This document shows positions 27,387-38,495 of a stretch of 64,000 bases of DNA, in pieces. This stretch comes from Sphingomonas sp. Lineage in GTDB: Bacteria > Pseudomonadota > Alphaproteobacteria > Sphingomonadales > Sphingomonadaceae. The first letter of the stretch is position 1, and every line of letters starts with the position of its first letter. The notes under the pieces are model-generated. The model was not told where the DNA came from. It did not search any database and was given only the letters and a program-made list of their open reading frames with translations. The stretch lies in assembly GCF_017745215.1 (NCBI RefSeq), contig NZ_JAGHZV010000007.1, positions 154,969 to 218,968 on the forward strand, in the 5' to 3' direction. A program made the position numbers and the translations under genes.

Positions 27387-28979
27387 CTAGGACGCCGCCG
27401 CCCCGCGCGTTTCCTTCAGCCCCAGCGCCGTCACCACCAGCGCCATCGCGACGACGGCGAAGGTGTACCAGAGCCCGGCATAGGGATCGCCGGTGCGCAC
27501 GATGATGTACTGGCTGATCAGCGGGAGAAAGCCGCCGAAATAGCCCGTGCCGAAATGATAGGGGATCGACATCGAGCTGTAGCGGATGCGCGAGGGGAAC
27601 ATCTCGCTGAGCAGCGCCGCCACCGGACCATAGGTCGCGCCCGAGAGCGCCATCAGCACCAGGATCGCGAGCAGGATCACCGCGATGCTCTGGATCGAAG
27701 GCACCTTGGGCGCCAGGTCGTAGCCCGCGTCGGTGAGCGCGGCGTCGATCCCCTGCACGGTCAGGTCGACCACCGGCGCGCCGCCCACGGTCACGCCCAC
27801 GCTCGCCGACTGGGCCTTGCTATAGACGACGCCCTTCTTGGCGAGCAGGTCGAGCACCTGCGCGCAGGGGTCGGTCTGCTTGCCGGCGAAGAGGTCATAG
27901 GCGCAGTTCGGCCCCGAGACGACCACCGGCGCGCGCTTGGCGGCGGCGGCAAGGCCGGGGTTGGCGGCGCTGCCGATCACCCAGAAGGCAGGGAAGAGCA
28001 GGATCAGCGTCAGCAGATAGCCCCAGACGATCGGCGGCTTGCGCCCGATCCGGTCCGACAGGCGGCCGAACAGGATGAAGAAGACGAGGCCGAGCGTTGC
28101 CGCGCCGCCGGTGATCAGCTGCGCGGTGGTATCCTCGACGTGCATCGTCTTGAGGAAGCTCAGCACCGAGAACATCGCGGTGTACCAGATCACCGTCAGC
28201 CCCGCGGCGATGCCGAACAGCGCGACGAACAGCCGCTTGCCGTTGCCGGGATAGGTGAAGCTCTCGACGAAGGGATTGGCCGCGGTCTCGCCGGCTTCCT
28301 TGATCGCCTTGAACACCGGGCTCTCGGAGAGCTTGAGCCGCATCCACAGCGAGACGGCGAGGAGCACGATCGAGAAGAGGAAGGGGATGCGCCAGCCCCA
28401 GGCGAGCCACTGCGGCCTGGAGACGGTGCCCATCACGGTCAGCACCACGATCAGGCTGAGGATGAAGCCGCCGACCACGCTCGCCTGGATGAAGCTGGTG
28501 TAGAAGCCCGATCGCCCGCCCGGCGAATGTTCGGCGACATAGATCGCCGCGCCGCCATATTCGCCGCCGAGCGCGAGCCCCTGGCCGACGCGCATCAGCA
28601 GGATCAGGATCGGCGCCGCCACGCCGATCGCGGCATAGCTGGGGATCAGGCCGATCCCCGCGGTGGCGATGCCCATCAGCGTGATGGTGACGAGGAAGGT
28701 GTATTTGCGCCCGAGCTTGTCGCCGAGATAGCCGAACAGGATCGCGCCCAGCGGCCGGAAGCCGAACCCCACCGCGAACGCCGCCCAGGAGAGGAGATCG
28801 GCCAGCGCCTCGTTGCCTGCGGGGAAGTAGGTCTTGCCGAGGATGCCCGTGGTGGTGAGCGTTCCCCAGATGAAGAAATCATACCATTCGAAGATCGTGC
28901 CCAGCGACGAGGCGCTGATCACCAGCCGCATGTCCCCCGCGCTCGGCTCCGCCGTCGGCATCGCCCCCGTGGCTGCCAT
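27387..28979 (-). CDS. MFS transporter, metabolite:H+ symporter (MHS) type
   Basis: A 530-aa inner-membrane transporter with about 12 helices. The motif GTIFEWYDFFIWGTL in helix 1, the loop-2 motif GYLGDKLGRKYTF and LMRVGQGLALGGEYGGAAIYVAE mark the MHS (ProP/ShiA/KgtP-like) branch, which carries organic acids or betaines with protons. A ~95-residue insert (about residues 305-400, with CAYDLFAGKQTDPCAQVLDL) interrupts the C-terminal half. Family members are usually near 440 aa. The insert has a Cys pair and looks like a small soluble domain. The start at 28979 has GGGGAGGAAAG upstream. The neighbours do not reveal the substrate. Confidence 0.9.
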   Translation of the reverse strand: MAATGAMPTAEPSAGDMRLVISASSLGTIFEWYDFFIWGTLTTTGILGKTYFPAGNEALADLLSWAAFAVGFGFRPLGAILFGYLGDKLGRKYTFLVTITLMGIATAGIGLIPSYAAIGVAAPILILLMRVGQGLALGGEYGGAAIYVAEHSPGGRSGFYTSFIQASVVGGFILSLIVVLTVMGTVSRPQWLAWGWRIPFLFSIVLLAVSLWMRLKLSESPVFKAIKEAGETAANPFVESFTYPGNGKRLFVALFGIAAGLTVIWYTAMFSVLSFLKTMHVEDTTAQLITGGAATLGLVFFILFGRLSDRIGRKPPIVWGYLLTLILLFPAFWVIGSAANPGLAAAAKRAPVVVSGPNCAYDLFAGKQTDPCAQVLDLLAKKGVVYSKAQSASVGVTVGGAPVVDLTVQGIDAALTDAGYDLAPKVPSIQSIAVILLAILVLMALSGATYGPVAALLSEMFPSRIRYSSMSIPYHFGTGYFGGFLPLISQYIIVRTGDPYAGLWYTFAVVAMALVVTALGLKETRGAAAS

Positions 28980-29084
28980 TGGCTTTCCTCCCCAATTGTT
29001 TCGCCAAGCTGTAGCGGTTCGGCGGCGCGCGGCAAGCGGGCCGGTGCCGCCATGCGCCGTGAGGCGCATTCCCAAGCGCCCCGC

Positions 29085-29471
29085 TCAGGCGAGCATGCGG
29101 ACGATCAGCGCCGTATCGGTGAACTGCACGAGCGACGCGACCCGGCCGCTCGCGGCGAAGCGCCAGAGATCGTAGATCTCGGCCTCGACCGGTTCGCCGC
29201 CCGGCGTGGACACGCGCACGCGCCAGTGGATCGCGGCGCTGTCGCCCTCGACCACGGCGTGGACGCGCTCGAGCTCGTGGAATTCGAAGAGGTCGATCAG
29301 CGCATTGACCGCCTGGATCGCGTCGCCGGGCAGCGCGGGCGTCACCGTCGCTTCGCCGGCCAGCCGATAGGTGGCGCCCGGCTCCCAATGGTCCGCGACC
29401 GCCGCCCTGTCCCCGGCGGCGCGCGCGGCATAGGCAGCGTCGATCCGCTGCAGCATCGTTTCTCGTTCCAT
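29085..29471 (-). CDS. NTF2-like (SnoaL-type) fold protein
   Basis: A 128-aa protein with the cone-shaped NTF2-like pattern: helix MLQRIDAAYAARAAGDRAAV, ADHWEPGATYRLAG, 'IDLFEFHELERVHAVVEGDS' and AIHWRVRVSTPGGEPVEAEI followed by DLWRFAASGRVASLVQFTD. The fold is used by isomerases, dehydratases and many proteins of unknown role. No catalytic set can be assigned. ATG 29471 is preceded by GGGGAAGC. It is divergent from the diguanylate cyclase. Confidence 0.8.
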   Translation of the reverse strand: MERETMLQRIDAAYAARAAGDRAAVADHWEPGATYRLAGEATVTPALPGDAIQAVNALIDLFEFHELERVHAVVEGDSAAIHWRVRVSTPGGEPVEAEIYDLWRFAASGRVASLVQFTDTALIVRMLA

Positions 29472-29626
29472 TCGCACTGCTTCCCCAAATCGAAGCGCGA
29501 CCCCCCGCCTGGCTAGCACGGAAGCGGGCCTAGGGGCAGTCCCGTATGGGTGCGTTAACGCCTTGCTATCCCTGGTTTCGCTATGCCGAAGGCATCCGGC
29601 CGGACGCGGCGACGAGTGAGGAACGA

Positions 29627-30985
29627 ATGAAGCCGCTGCAGTTCGAAGGCGGGGAACAGGCGGACGCCGGATTCGGCCGCCGCCCGCGTCGCCTCCTCGC
29701 CAAGGCGCGGTTCGAGGCGCTGCTCTTCGTCCTCCTGATGCTCACCGTCGCGGCGGTGGCCTGCCGCGACCGCATCCTCGAGCAGCGAATCCACTTGACC
29801 CCGGCATCGCTCGCCGACGGGCGCTACGCGCTGCTTGCCTTCTCGGACAAGGCCAATGGCGGCAAGTCGCGCGCCGCGGCCGTGGCGCCGCTCCACTGGA
29901 CCTGCGACACCAAGCCCGGCTTCGCCTATCCCTATTGCGGCTATGAGATCTTCTTCGACGGCCGCACCGGCTCGCATGGGATCGACCTCAAGAACTTCCG
30001 CGGGCTGACGATCGAGCTCGCCTATCGCGGCCCTTCGAAGACGATCCGCCTGCACCTGAAGAACTTCGACCCGCGCTACGCCACGCGCGCCGACGCGGAC
30101 ACGCCCAAGTACAACCGCATCGAGTTCGACGCGATGCCGGGGCGGACGCAGACCCAATCGTTCACGATCAGCGACTTCGGCGTGCCCGACTGGTGGCTGC
30201 GCAAGCGCCAGCTCTCGCCGTCGCTCAGCCATCCCCAGTTCGACAACGTCACCTCGATCGACATCGAGACGGGGACCGAATCGACGCTGGGCCATCACGA
30301 GTTCGACGTGCGCGGGATCGTGATCCGCAAGGCGCTGCTCAGCGACGCGCAATGGTATCTCGCGCTGCTCGGCTTCTGGGTGGTGCTGATCGGCGTCTAT
30401 CTCGCGTGGCGGATCGGCAATCTGAAGGGCGAAGTCGAGCGCACCGGCGCGCTCCAGCAGCTCGCCGAGCGCCAGGCCGAGGAAGCCGAGGAGACCGCAC
30501 GGCGAGACCCGCTGACCAAGGTGCTCAACCGCCGCGGCGTCGCCGAGCGGCACGCCGCGCTGTCGGCGGACGGGGGCATTGCGGCGCTGATCATCGACAT
30601 CGACCACTTCAAGCGGCTCAACGACCAGTTCGGCCACAGCTATGGCGACGAAGTGCTGATCGCCGTCGCGGCGCTGATCCGGCGCAACGTGCGGCCGGCC
30701 GATACGGTGGGGCGCTGGGGCGGCGAGGAGTTCGTGGTGCTGTGCCCCGGCGTCGATTCGATCGAGGCGCAGCACATCGCGGAGAAGATCCGCCGCCGGA
30801 TCGAGCATTTCCACTTCGGCGACTGCGAGGCGGTGACCGCGAGCATCGGCGTGCACCGGACGCCCGCGGCGGGGCCGGACCTCGCCGAGCTGGTCGGCTT
30901 CGCCGACGTCGCGCTCTATTCGGCCAAGGCGAGCGGCCGCAACTGCTGCCGGCTCTATCGCGCGGGAATGGCCAAGGCGGCTTGA
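29627..30985 (+). CDS. Membrane diguanylate cyclase with periplasmic beta-sandwich sensor
   Basis: A 452-aa protein. One transmembrane helix (about 26-46) is followed by a periplasmic domain (about 50-245) with a galactose-binding/CIA30-like look (FRGLTIELAYRGPSKTIRLH, YNRIEFDAMPGRTQTQSFTI, FDVRGIVIRKALL), a second helix (about 250-270), a short coiled coil, and a GGDEF domain (about 300-445) with catalytic GGEEF. RPAD lies five residues before it, the RxxD inhibitory site. It should make c-di-GMP from GTP under feedback control, sensing perhaps a carbohydrate (inference). ATG 29627 has GAGGAACGA upstream; ATG 29546 would add 27 residues without features. Confidence 0.92.
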   Translation: MKPLQFEGGEQADAGFGRRPRRLLAKARFEALLFVLLMLTVAAVACRDRILEQRIHLTPASLADGRYALLAFSDKANGGKSRAAAVAPLHWTCDTKPGFAYPYCGYEIFFDGRTGSHGIDLKNFRGLTIELAYRGPSKTIRLHLKNFDPRYATRADADTPKYNRIEFDAMPGRTQTQSFTISDFGVPDWWLRKRQLSPSLSHPQFDNVTSIDIETGTESTLGHHEFDVRGIVIRKALLSDAQWYLALLGFWVVLIGVYLAWRIGNLKGEVERTGALQQLAERQAEEAEETARRDPLTKVLNRRGVAERHAALSADGGIAALIIDIDHFKRLNDQFGHSYGDEVLIAVAALIRRNVRPADTVGRWGGEEFVVLCPGVDSIEAQHIAEKIRRRIEHFHFGDCEAVTASIGVHRTPAAGPDLAELVGFADVALYSAKASGRNCCRLYRAGMAKAA

Positions 30986-31036
30986 GCCTGGGTCGCGGGG
31001 ATCGAACATCCTCAATTCGCCCCGAGCGGGGGCCTG

Positions 31037-31474
31037 CTAACCCCAGCGTAGCCGCTTCGCGCGGGCGGGGCGATGCCTTGCCCGGTGCGGCTTCTTTTCG
31101 AAGTGCGCATCGGCGGGCGGCGCGATGATGCCGGCGAGCACCGGCGGATCGGGCACCTGCATCTCGCCGAGGAACACGGGCGCCTCCGCATGGACTGGCG
31201 GCGGATCGACGAGGATCGACTCCGCACCGACGACCACTGCCGCCGAGGCTGCGAGCGCCGCGGCCGCCATCGCCGGGCGCACCGGCAGCGTGTAGCGCAC
31301 GCAGACCCGGCCCTTGCCCGCGCATGACGCGATGAACGCGGCGCGCTCGGCGCGAGTCATGTCGGTGAGGTCGTGGACCTGCCGCTGGCACATCCGGCAG
31401 AAGTCGCCGTCCAGCGCCTCATCGAGCCGGTCGAGAAAGGGACAGGTCCGTTCGATCCGCGGGAACAGGTCCAT
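31037..31474 (-). CDS. Cys-motif membrane protein, paralogue 3 of 3
   Basis: A 145-aa protein. The N-terminal ~58 residues carry the motif shared with the two upstream genes: RTCPFLDRLD, DGDFCRMCQRQVHDLTDMT, AERAAFIASC and VCVRY. One hydrophobic segment (about 66-86: RPAMAAAALAASAAVVVGAE) and a Pro-rich, basic tail (PPPVHAEAPVF, KKPHRARHRPARAK) follow. The Cys spacing suggests a small zinc-binding or iron-binding knuckle on the cytoplasmic side. The start is 12 nt after the stop of paralogue 2, so the genes are co-transcribed. Function is unknown. Confidence 0.75.
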   Translation of the reverse strand: MDLFPRIERTCPFLDRLDEALDGDFCRMCQRQVHDLTDMTRAERAAFIASCAGKGRVCVRYTLPVRPAMAAAALAASAAVVVGAESILVDPPPVHAEAPVFLGEMQVPDPPVLAGIIAPPADAHFEKKPHRARHRPARAKRLRWG

Positions 31475-31486
31475 GGCGCTTCAGCC

Positions 31487-31930
31487 TCAGGGCCTGGCGG
31501 GCGTCGCGGGCGGCGGCTCGAGCGGCGGCTCGGCAGGTTTGGGCGGTTCCGGAGGCGGCGGCAGGCCGGCGGTCACCATCGGGACCAGCAGTTCCCTGGG
31601 CGGCTTCACGCGCCTGACCAGCGGCGGCTTGACGATCGCCGGCTTGCGGACGTGGGCGCCGGGCTTGCCGCGGCCGTCCTGCGCCATCGCCGGCGTGGCG
31701 AGCGCCGCCGTCGAGGCGGCGAGCATCGCCGCGGCAACCGCGGGCTTGAGATAGGTGGTATAGCGCACGCAGGCGTCGCCGCCGCACGCGCGGAGGAAGT
31801 CGGCGCGCTCGGCGCGGGTCATGTCGGTGAGGTCGTGGACCTGGCGCTCGCACATCCGGCAGAAGTCGCCGTCCATCACCGAGTCGAGCCGGTCGAGATA
31901 GGGGCAGGTCCGTTCGATCCTGGGGAACAT
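31487..31930 (-). CDS. Cys-motif membrane protein, paralogue 2 of 3
   Basis: A 147-aa protein. The N-terminal domain has MFPRIERTCPYLDRLD, MDGDFCRMCERQVHDLTDMT, AERADFLRAC and ACVRY. The hydrophobic segment is at about 62-80 and ends LATPAMAQ, which reads like a signal-peptidase I site. The tail is rich in Pro, Lys and Arg (residues 85-147, with PPPPEPPKPAEPPLEPPP). The whole looks like a cytoplasmic Cys domain preceding an internal export signal. The start at 31930 matches the conserved MFPR/MFPP start of the family. Function is unknown. Confidence 0.78.
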   Translation of the reverse strand: MFPRIERTCPYLDRLDSVMDGDFCRMCERQVHDLTDMTRAERADFLRACGGDACVRYTTYLKPAVAAAMLAASTAALATPAMAQDGRGKPGAHVRKPAIVKPPLVRRVKPPRELLVPMVTAGLPPPPEPPKPAEPPLEPPPATPARP

Positions 31931-32026
31931 GCGTGGCCTCCTCTCCGCGAATGATATGTGATTACGTATCATTGATGGGAGTGGATGCATAGCCCTTCTC
32001 GACCGTCATCCCGGCGGGTGGGGAAG

Positions 32027-32485
32027 TCAGTCCTTGTGCGGCGCGGGTTTGCGGCGATCGCGGTCGTCGCGCCTGGTCGTCCAGACCTTCTGCACGGTGA
32101 TGGGCGGGAGCGAGGTGGCGTGCGGATCCGCCCAGACGCTGGGCCCGACGCGGCCGGCGGTGACGATCGCCACCTCCTCGTCCTCCGACGCGACCGCATT
32201 GGCGGGCAGTGGCTGAGGCGTGGGGGTCTGCCCCGGCGCCTGCTGGGCGGCGGCGGGCAGCGCCGCGACGCTCGCGGCCAGCGCCGCGGCGGCAAGCGCC
32301 GGGCGGAGGTAGCGCACGCATACCTCGTCGTCGCTCGCGCAACCGGCGAGGAAGGCGCGACGCTCGGCCTCGTCCATCGCGGTCAGATCGAAGACGGTGC
32401 GCCGGCACATCCGGCAGAAGTCGCCGTCCATCACCGAGTCGAGCCGGTCGACATAGGGGCAGGGGCGATCGATCGGCGGGAACAT
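32027..32485 (-). CDS. Cys-motif membrane protein, paralogue 1 of 3
   Basis: A 152-aa protein. The N-terminal domain has MFPPIDRPCPYVDRLD, MDGDFCRMCRRTVFDLTAMD, AERRAFLAGC and VCVRYLRP. The hydrophobic segment is at about 63-80, ending AALPAAAQQ, again signal-peptidase-like. The tail is Pro/Gln-rich, then acidic (SEDEEVAIVTAGRVG, a segment also present in shorter form in paralogue 2 as VPMVTAGLPPP). It is the first gene of the trio, 51 nt after metH2 on the same strand, so it may be read from the methionine operon. Function is unknown. Confidence 0.78.
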   Translation of the reverse strand: MFPPIDRPCPYVDRLDSVMDGDFCRMCRRTVFDLTAMDEAERRAFLAGCASDDEVCVRYLRPALAAAALAASVAALPAAAQQAPGQTPTPQPLPANAVASEDEEVAIVTAGRVGPSVWADPHATSLPPITVQKVWTTRRDDRDRRKPAPHKD

Positions 32486-32536
32486 GCGCGTTCTCCTTCG
32501 CCGCGCACCATATCAGCCGCGCGGCGCGGCGTCACC

Positions 32537-35152
<2,616 letters not shown>

Positions 35153-35165
35153 TTCATTCCTAGTC

Positions 35166-35245
35166 GTCATCCCGGCGAAAGCCGGGACCCAGGGTCACAG
35201 GCGACGCCGCTCTTGGCTCTGGGCCCCCGCTTTCGCCGGGGTGAC
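35166..35245. repeat. Dispersed 80-bp palindromic element between the two metH genes
   Basis: GTCATCCCGGCGAAAGCCGG... to ...TTTCGCCGGGGTGAC, the same structure as the other copies. It occupies most of the 103-nt gap between metH1 and metH2 within one operon, where its stem-loop could affect relative expression. Confidence 0.9.
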
Positions 35246-35255
35246 GGTCAAAAAA

Positions 35256-36302
35256 TCACGCCGCCATGGTGAACGGCTCGAGGCCCGCGAGCCGCGTCCG
35301 CACCTCGGGGCTCGCGACGGCACGTGCCGGCAGCGCCGCCACCGCCTCCGCGATCGCCTTGATGTGCGCCGGAGTCGAGCCGCAGCAGCCGCCGAGGATG
35401 TTGACCTGCCCCGCATCGGCCCATTCCTTGACCAGCGCCGCGGTGGTCTCGGGCAGCTCGTCATAGGCGCCGAGCTCGTTGGGGAGGCCGGCGTTGGGAT
35501 AGACCATGATCAGCGTGTCGGCGAGCGCCGCGAGCGTCTTGACGTGCGGGCGCAGCTGCTCGGCGCCGAACGAGCAGTTGAGCCCGATCGTCACCGGCCG
35601 CGCATGGCGCACCGCGTGCCAGAAGGCCTCGACCGTGTGGCCAGACAAGTTGCGGCCCGAGAGATCGGTGAGCGTCATCGACAGCATGATCGGCAAGTCG
35701 CGGCCCAGCGCCTCGCCCGCCTCGATCGCGGCCATGATCCCGGCCTTGGCGTTCAGCGTGTCGAACACCGTCTCGATCAGCACGAAGTCGATCCCGCCCT
35801 CGACCAGCGCGTCGATCTGCTCGCGGTAGACGTCCTTGAGCGTGTCGAAGTCGATCTCGCGATAGCCGGGGTCGTTGACGTCGGGCGAGAGCGACAGCGT
35901 CTTGTTGGTCGGCCCGAGCGCGCCGGCGACGAAGCGCGGGCGGCCGTCGCGGGCTTCGAACTCGTCGGCGATGCTCCGGGCCAGTTTCGCACTCTCGACG
36001 TTGATCTCGCGCACCAGATGCTCGGCGCCGTAATCGGCCTGGCTGATCCGGTTGGCCGAGAAGGTGTTGGTCTCGGCGATGTCCGCGCCCGCTTCGAAAT
36101 AGGCGCGGTGGATCGAGGCGGGCACCTCGGGCATCGTCAGCGCGAGGATGTCGTTGTTGCCCTTCTGGTCGTGGCTGAGCCCGAGGTCGCCGGCATAGGC
36201 GGCTTCGTCGAGCTTCCAGTTCTGGATCTCGGTGCCGAAGGCGCCGTCGGTGATCAGGATGCGCTTTGCCGCTTCGGCCAGCAGTTTCTCGCGTGCGGTC
36301 AT
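35256..36302 (-). CDS. metH: Methionine synthase, homocysteine-binding part
   Basis: A 348-aa protein corresponding to the N-terminal barrel of MetH. It has [37 protein letters not shown], the zinc/homocysteine Cys in [16 protein letters not shown], and the paired Cys [18 protein letters not shown]. It activates homocysteine by zinc-thiolate binding for methylation by the partner protein. Splitting of MetH in two genes is common in sphingomonads and Caulobacter. The ATG has AAGGAAG immediately upstream. Confidence 0.95.
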   Translation of the reverse strand: MTAREKLLAEAAKRILITDGAFGTEIQNWKLDEAAYAGDLGLSHDQKGNNDILALTMPEVPASIHRAYFEAGADIAETNTFSANRISQADYGAEHLVREINVESAKLARSIADEFEARDGRPRFVAGALGPTNKTLSLSPDVNDPGYREIDFDTLKDVYREQIDALVEGGIDFVLIETVFDTLNAKAGIMAAIEAGEALGRDLPIMLSMTLTDLSGRNLSGHTVEAFWHAVRHARPVTIGLNCSFGAEQLRPHVKTLAALADTLIMVYPNAGLPNELGAYDELPETTAALVKEWADAGQVNILGGCCGSTPAHIKAIAEAVAALPARAVASPEVRTRLAGLEPFTMAA

Positions 36303-36314
36303 ACTTCTTCCTTC

Positions 36315-36490
36315 TGAAGCCCCTCCCCTTCAGGGGAGGGATCAAATCGGGCCGAAATGCCCCCCGGGCATTTCTGAACCATGCCGGGGGCAGGGTTCAC
36401 CCGATTGATGGGTGGGGGCTGTGGGTCTCACCGAGACCGACGTGCCCGTGGACATCCCCCACCCCAACCCCTCCCCTGAAGGGGAGGGGC
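36315..36490. repeat. Composite palindromic intergenic element (CCCTCCCC type)
   Basis: The 199-nt gap between metF and metH1 is filled by nested inverted repeats. CCCCTCCCCTTCAGGGGAGGG comes first (written here as CCCCTCCCCTT / CAGGGGAGGG), then GCCCCCCGGGCAT / ATGCCGGGGGC, and the far end has CCCCTCCCCTGAAGGGGAGG, which also pairs with the first block. It is unrelated to the 80-bp family. It lies in an operon, so it may cause partial termination or processing. Confidence 0.7.
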
Positions 36491-36501
36491 TATTGTTCAT
36501 T

Positions 36502-37434
36502 TCACGCCGCCGCCACATGCGCGGGCGGCGTCGGGCGAATCCCCAGCAGGTGGCAGATCGCATAGCTCAGCTCGGCGCGGTTGAGCGTGTAGAAATGGAA
36601 GTCGCGCACCCCGCCGGCATAGAGGCGGCGGCAGAGCTCGGCGGCGAGCGTCGCGGCGACGAGCTGGCGCGCGGCGGGATGGTCGTCGAGCCCCTCGAAC
36701 AGATGCGCCATCCAGGCGGGCACCGCCGTGCCGCACATCCCCGACATGCGCAGCACGCTGGCATAGTTCATCACCGGCATGATGCCAGGCACCAGCTCGG
36801 CGTCGATCCCCGCCGCGGCGGCTGCGTCGCGGAAGCGGAAGAAGGTCTCGGGTTCGAAGAAGAACTGCGTGATCGCGCGGCTCGCGCCCGCATCGATCTT
36901 GCGCTTGAGATTGTCGAGGTCGGCGGCCGGATCGGGCGAATCCGGGTGGCATTCGGGATAGGCCGCGACCGAGATCTCGAACGGGTGGAGCTTGCGCAGC
37001 CCAGCGACCAGCGCGGCGGCATTCTCATAGCCGCCGGGATGCGTCCTGTACTTCTCGCCCGCGCGCGGGGGATCGCCGCGCAGCGCCACGATATGGCGCA
37101 CGCCCGAGGCCCAATATTCCTCGGCGACGGCGTCGATCTCCTCGCGCGTCGCTTCGACGCAGGTGAGGTGCGCGGCGGCGGCGAGCGGCGTCTCGCGCGC
37201 GATCCGGGCGACGGTCGCGTGGGTGCGCTCGCGCGTCGTCCCGCCGGCGCCATAGGTCACCGAGACGAAGCGGGGCCCGAGCGGCGAGAGCGTCTGGATC
37301 GATTCCCACAGCGTCTCCTCCATCTTCTCCGTCTTGGGCGGGAAGAATTCGAACGACACCGCGACGTCGCCCTGGACATCGGCGAACAGCGGCGGGGACG
37401 ATGCCCGACGCGCTTCTTCTTCGGCTCTGGTCAT
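36502..37434 (-). CDS. metF: 5,10-methylenetetrahydrofolate reductase
   Basis: A 310-aa FAD enzyme that makes 5-methyl-THF, the methyl donor for MetH. Motifs are VSFEFFPPKTEKMEETLW at the N-terminus, FVSVTYGAGGTTRERTH, 'HLTCVEATREEIDAVAEEYW', HIVALRGDPP, 'AITQFFFEPETFFRFRDAA' and VPGIMPVMNYASVLRMS. The ATG at 37434 overlaps the stop of the ArsR-methyltransferase gene (ATGA), placing metF second in the operon and tying it to that regulator. Confidence 0.97.
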   Translation of the reverse strand: MTRAEEEARRASSPPLFADVQGDVAVSFEFFPPKTEKMEETLWESIQTLSPLGPRFVSVTYGAGGTTRERTHATVARIARETPLAAAAHLTCVEATREEIDAVAEEYWASGVRHIVALRGDPPRAGEKYRTHPGGYENAAALVAGLRKLHPFEISVAAYPECHPDSPDPAADLDNLKRKIDAGASRAITQFFFEPETFFRFRDAAAAAGIDAELVPGIMPVMNYASVLRMSGMCGTAVPAWMAHLFEGLDDHPAARQLVAATLAAELCRRLYAGGVRDFHFYTLNRAELSYAICHLLGIRPTPPAHVAAA

Positions 37435-38381
37435 GCCGCCTTCACTCGTTCCTTCGCTTGCCCGGTCTTGCGGCCGAGCCATAGTTTCACGGTCAGTTCG
37501 CCGCCCTCGAGCGTCTCGACGAGCACGGGCGAGAGCCCCTGCGCCTCGAACCAGCCGAGGATCTGCTCGTCGGAGAAGCCGAGGCGCGCATGCGCGTCCT
37601 GGCTGCGGAGCTCCTCGCGCTCGTGCGGCGCGAAGTCGACGATCAGCAGCCGCCCGCCCGGGCCGAGCACGCGCGCCGCCTCGGCGATCGCCGCGCCGGG
37701 CTGCTGCGCGAAATGGAGGACGTGGTGGAGGATCGCGGTGTCCGCTCCGCCGTCCTGGAGCGGCAGGGCGTAGAGGTCGGCCTGGCGCAGCTCGGCGTTG
37801 AGCCCGCGCTCGGAAAGCTTGGCGCGCGCGAGGCGCAGCATCTCGGAGGAGCGATCGATCCCCAGCGCATGCTCCGCGCGGGGACCGAACAGCTCGAGCA
37901 TCCGACCGGTGCCGGTGCCGATGTCGATGAGGTGGCCGAGCGGCGCATCCCCCAGCGCTTCGGCCATCGCGGCTTCGACCTGCTCCTCGGCGATGTGGAG
38001 CGAGCGGATCGCGTCCCATTGCGCGGCGTTCGATTCGAACCACTCGGCCGCCGCGCTCGCACGATCGGCGCGGACCGCGGCAAGGCGCGCCTCGTCGGCG
38101 ACCGCCCAGTGATCGGCTTCGTTCCAGCCGTCGAGCGCGGCCAGGATGGGGCCCACCGTCGCACCCGGCCCGAGCGCGACGAACACCCAGCTGCCTTCCT
38201 TGCGCCGCTCGGCGAGGCCGGCGTCGCAGAGGATCTTGACGTGGCGGCTCACCCGCGGCTGGCTCTGGCCGAGCACCTGCGCCAGCTCGCCGACCGACAG
38301 CTCCATCGAGCGGAGCAGCGCGAGGATGCGCAGCCGCGTCGAATCCGCCAGCGCACGGAAGATGATGAGGGCCCGGTTCAT
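37431..38381 (-). CDS. ArsR-type repressor fused to a SAM-dependent methyltransferase domain
   Basis: A 316-aa protein. An N-terminal winged helix (about 1-90; RALADSTRLRILALLRSMEL, GQSQPRVSRHVKILCDAGLA) joins a class I methyltransferase (about 135-300; LIDIGTGTGRMLELFGPRAE, GIDRSSEMLRLARAKL, ILHHVLHFAQQPGAA). As the first gene of an operon with metF and split metH, it probably reports the SAM or SAH level and represses methionine-cycle genes, like the ArsR-family SahR regulators. Whether the domain is catalytic or only a ligand sensor is open. A 22-bp perfect palindrome lies 10 nt before the ATG, so autoregulation is likely. Confidence 0.9.
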   Translation of the reverse strand: MNRALIIFRALADSTRLRILALLRSMELSVGELAQVLGQSQPRVSRHVKILCDAGLAERRKEGSWVFVALGPGATVGPILAALDGWNEADHWAVADEARLAAVRADRASAAAEWFESNAAQWDAIRSLHIAEEQVEAAMAEALGDAPLGHLIDIGTGTGRMLELFGPRAEHALGIDRSSEMLRLARAKLSERGLNAELRQADLYALPLQDGGADTAILHHVLHFAQQPGAAIAEAARVLGPGGRLLIVDFAPHEREELRSQDAHARLGFSDEQILGWFEAQGLSPVLVETLEGGELTVKLWLGRKTGQAKERVKAA

Positions 38382-38391
38382 GGCTCTTATA

Positions 38392-38413
38392 GATATAAAG
38401 ATATCTTTATATC
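38392..38413. promoter_or_regulatory. 22-bp perfect palindrome, probable operator of the ArsR-methyltransferase regulator
   Basis: Half-site GATATAAAGAT followed directly by its reverse complement ATCTTTATATC. It is strikingly AT-rich in a GC-rich region and lies 10 nt upstream of the regulator ATG, overlapping where a ribosome-binding site or early transcribed region would be. No second copy was found before metF, metH1 or metH2, consistent with one operator for the whole operon. Confidence 0.8.
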
Positions 38414-38495
38414 AGGTCAACGCGCGTCGAGGCGGCTTGCGCCGCGATTCCGCGCTGGCTAGCCAATTCCCCAAGCAATTCCGAAGGGAGACACG

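Noticed and set aside
36303..36501. Possible SAM or cobalamin riboswitch before metH1
   Set aside because: The gap is filled by nested CCCTCCCC-type palindromes, and no riboswitch core or B12-box was recognisable.
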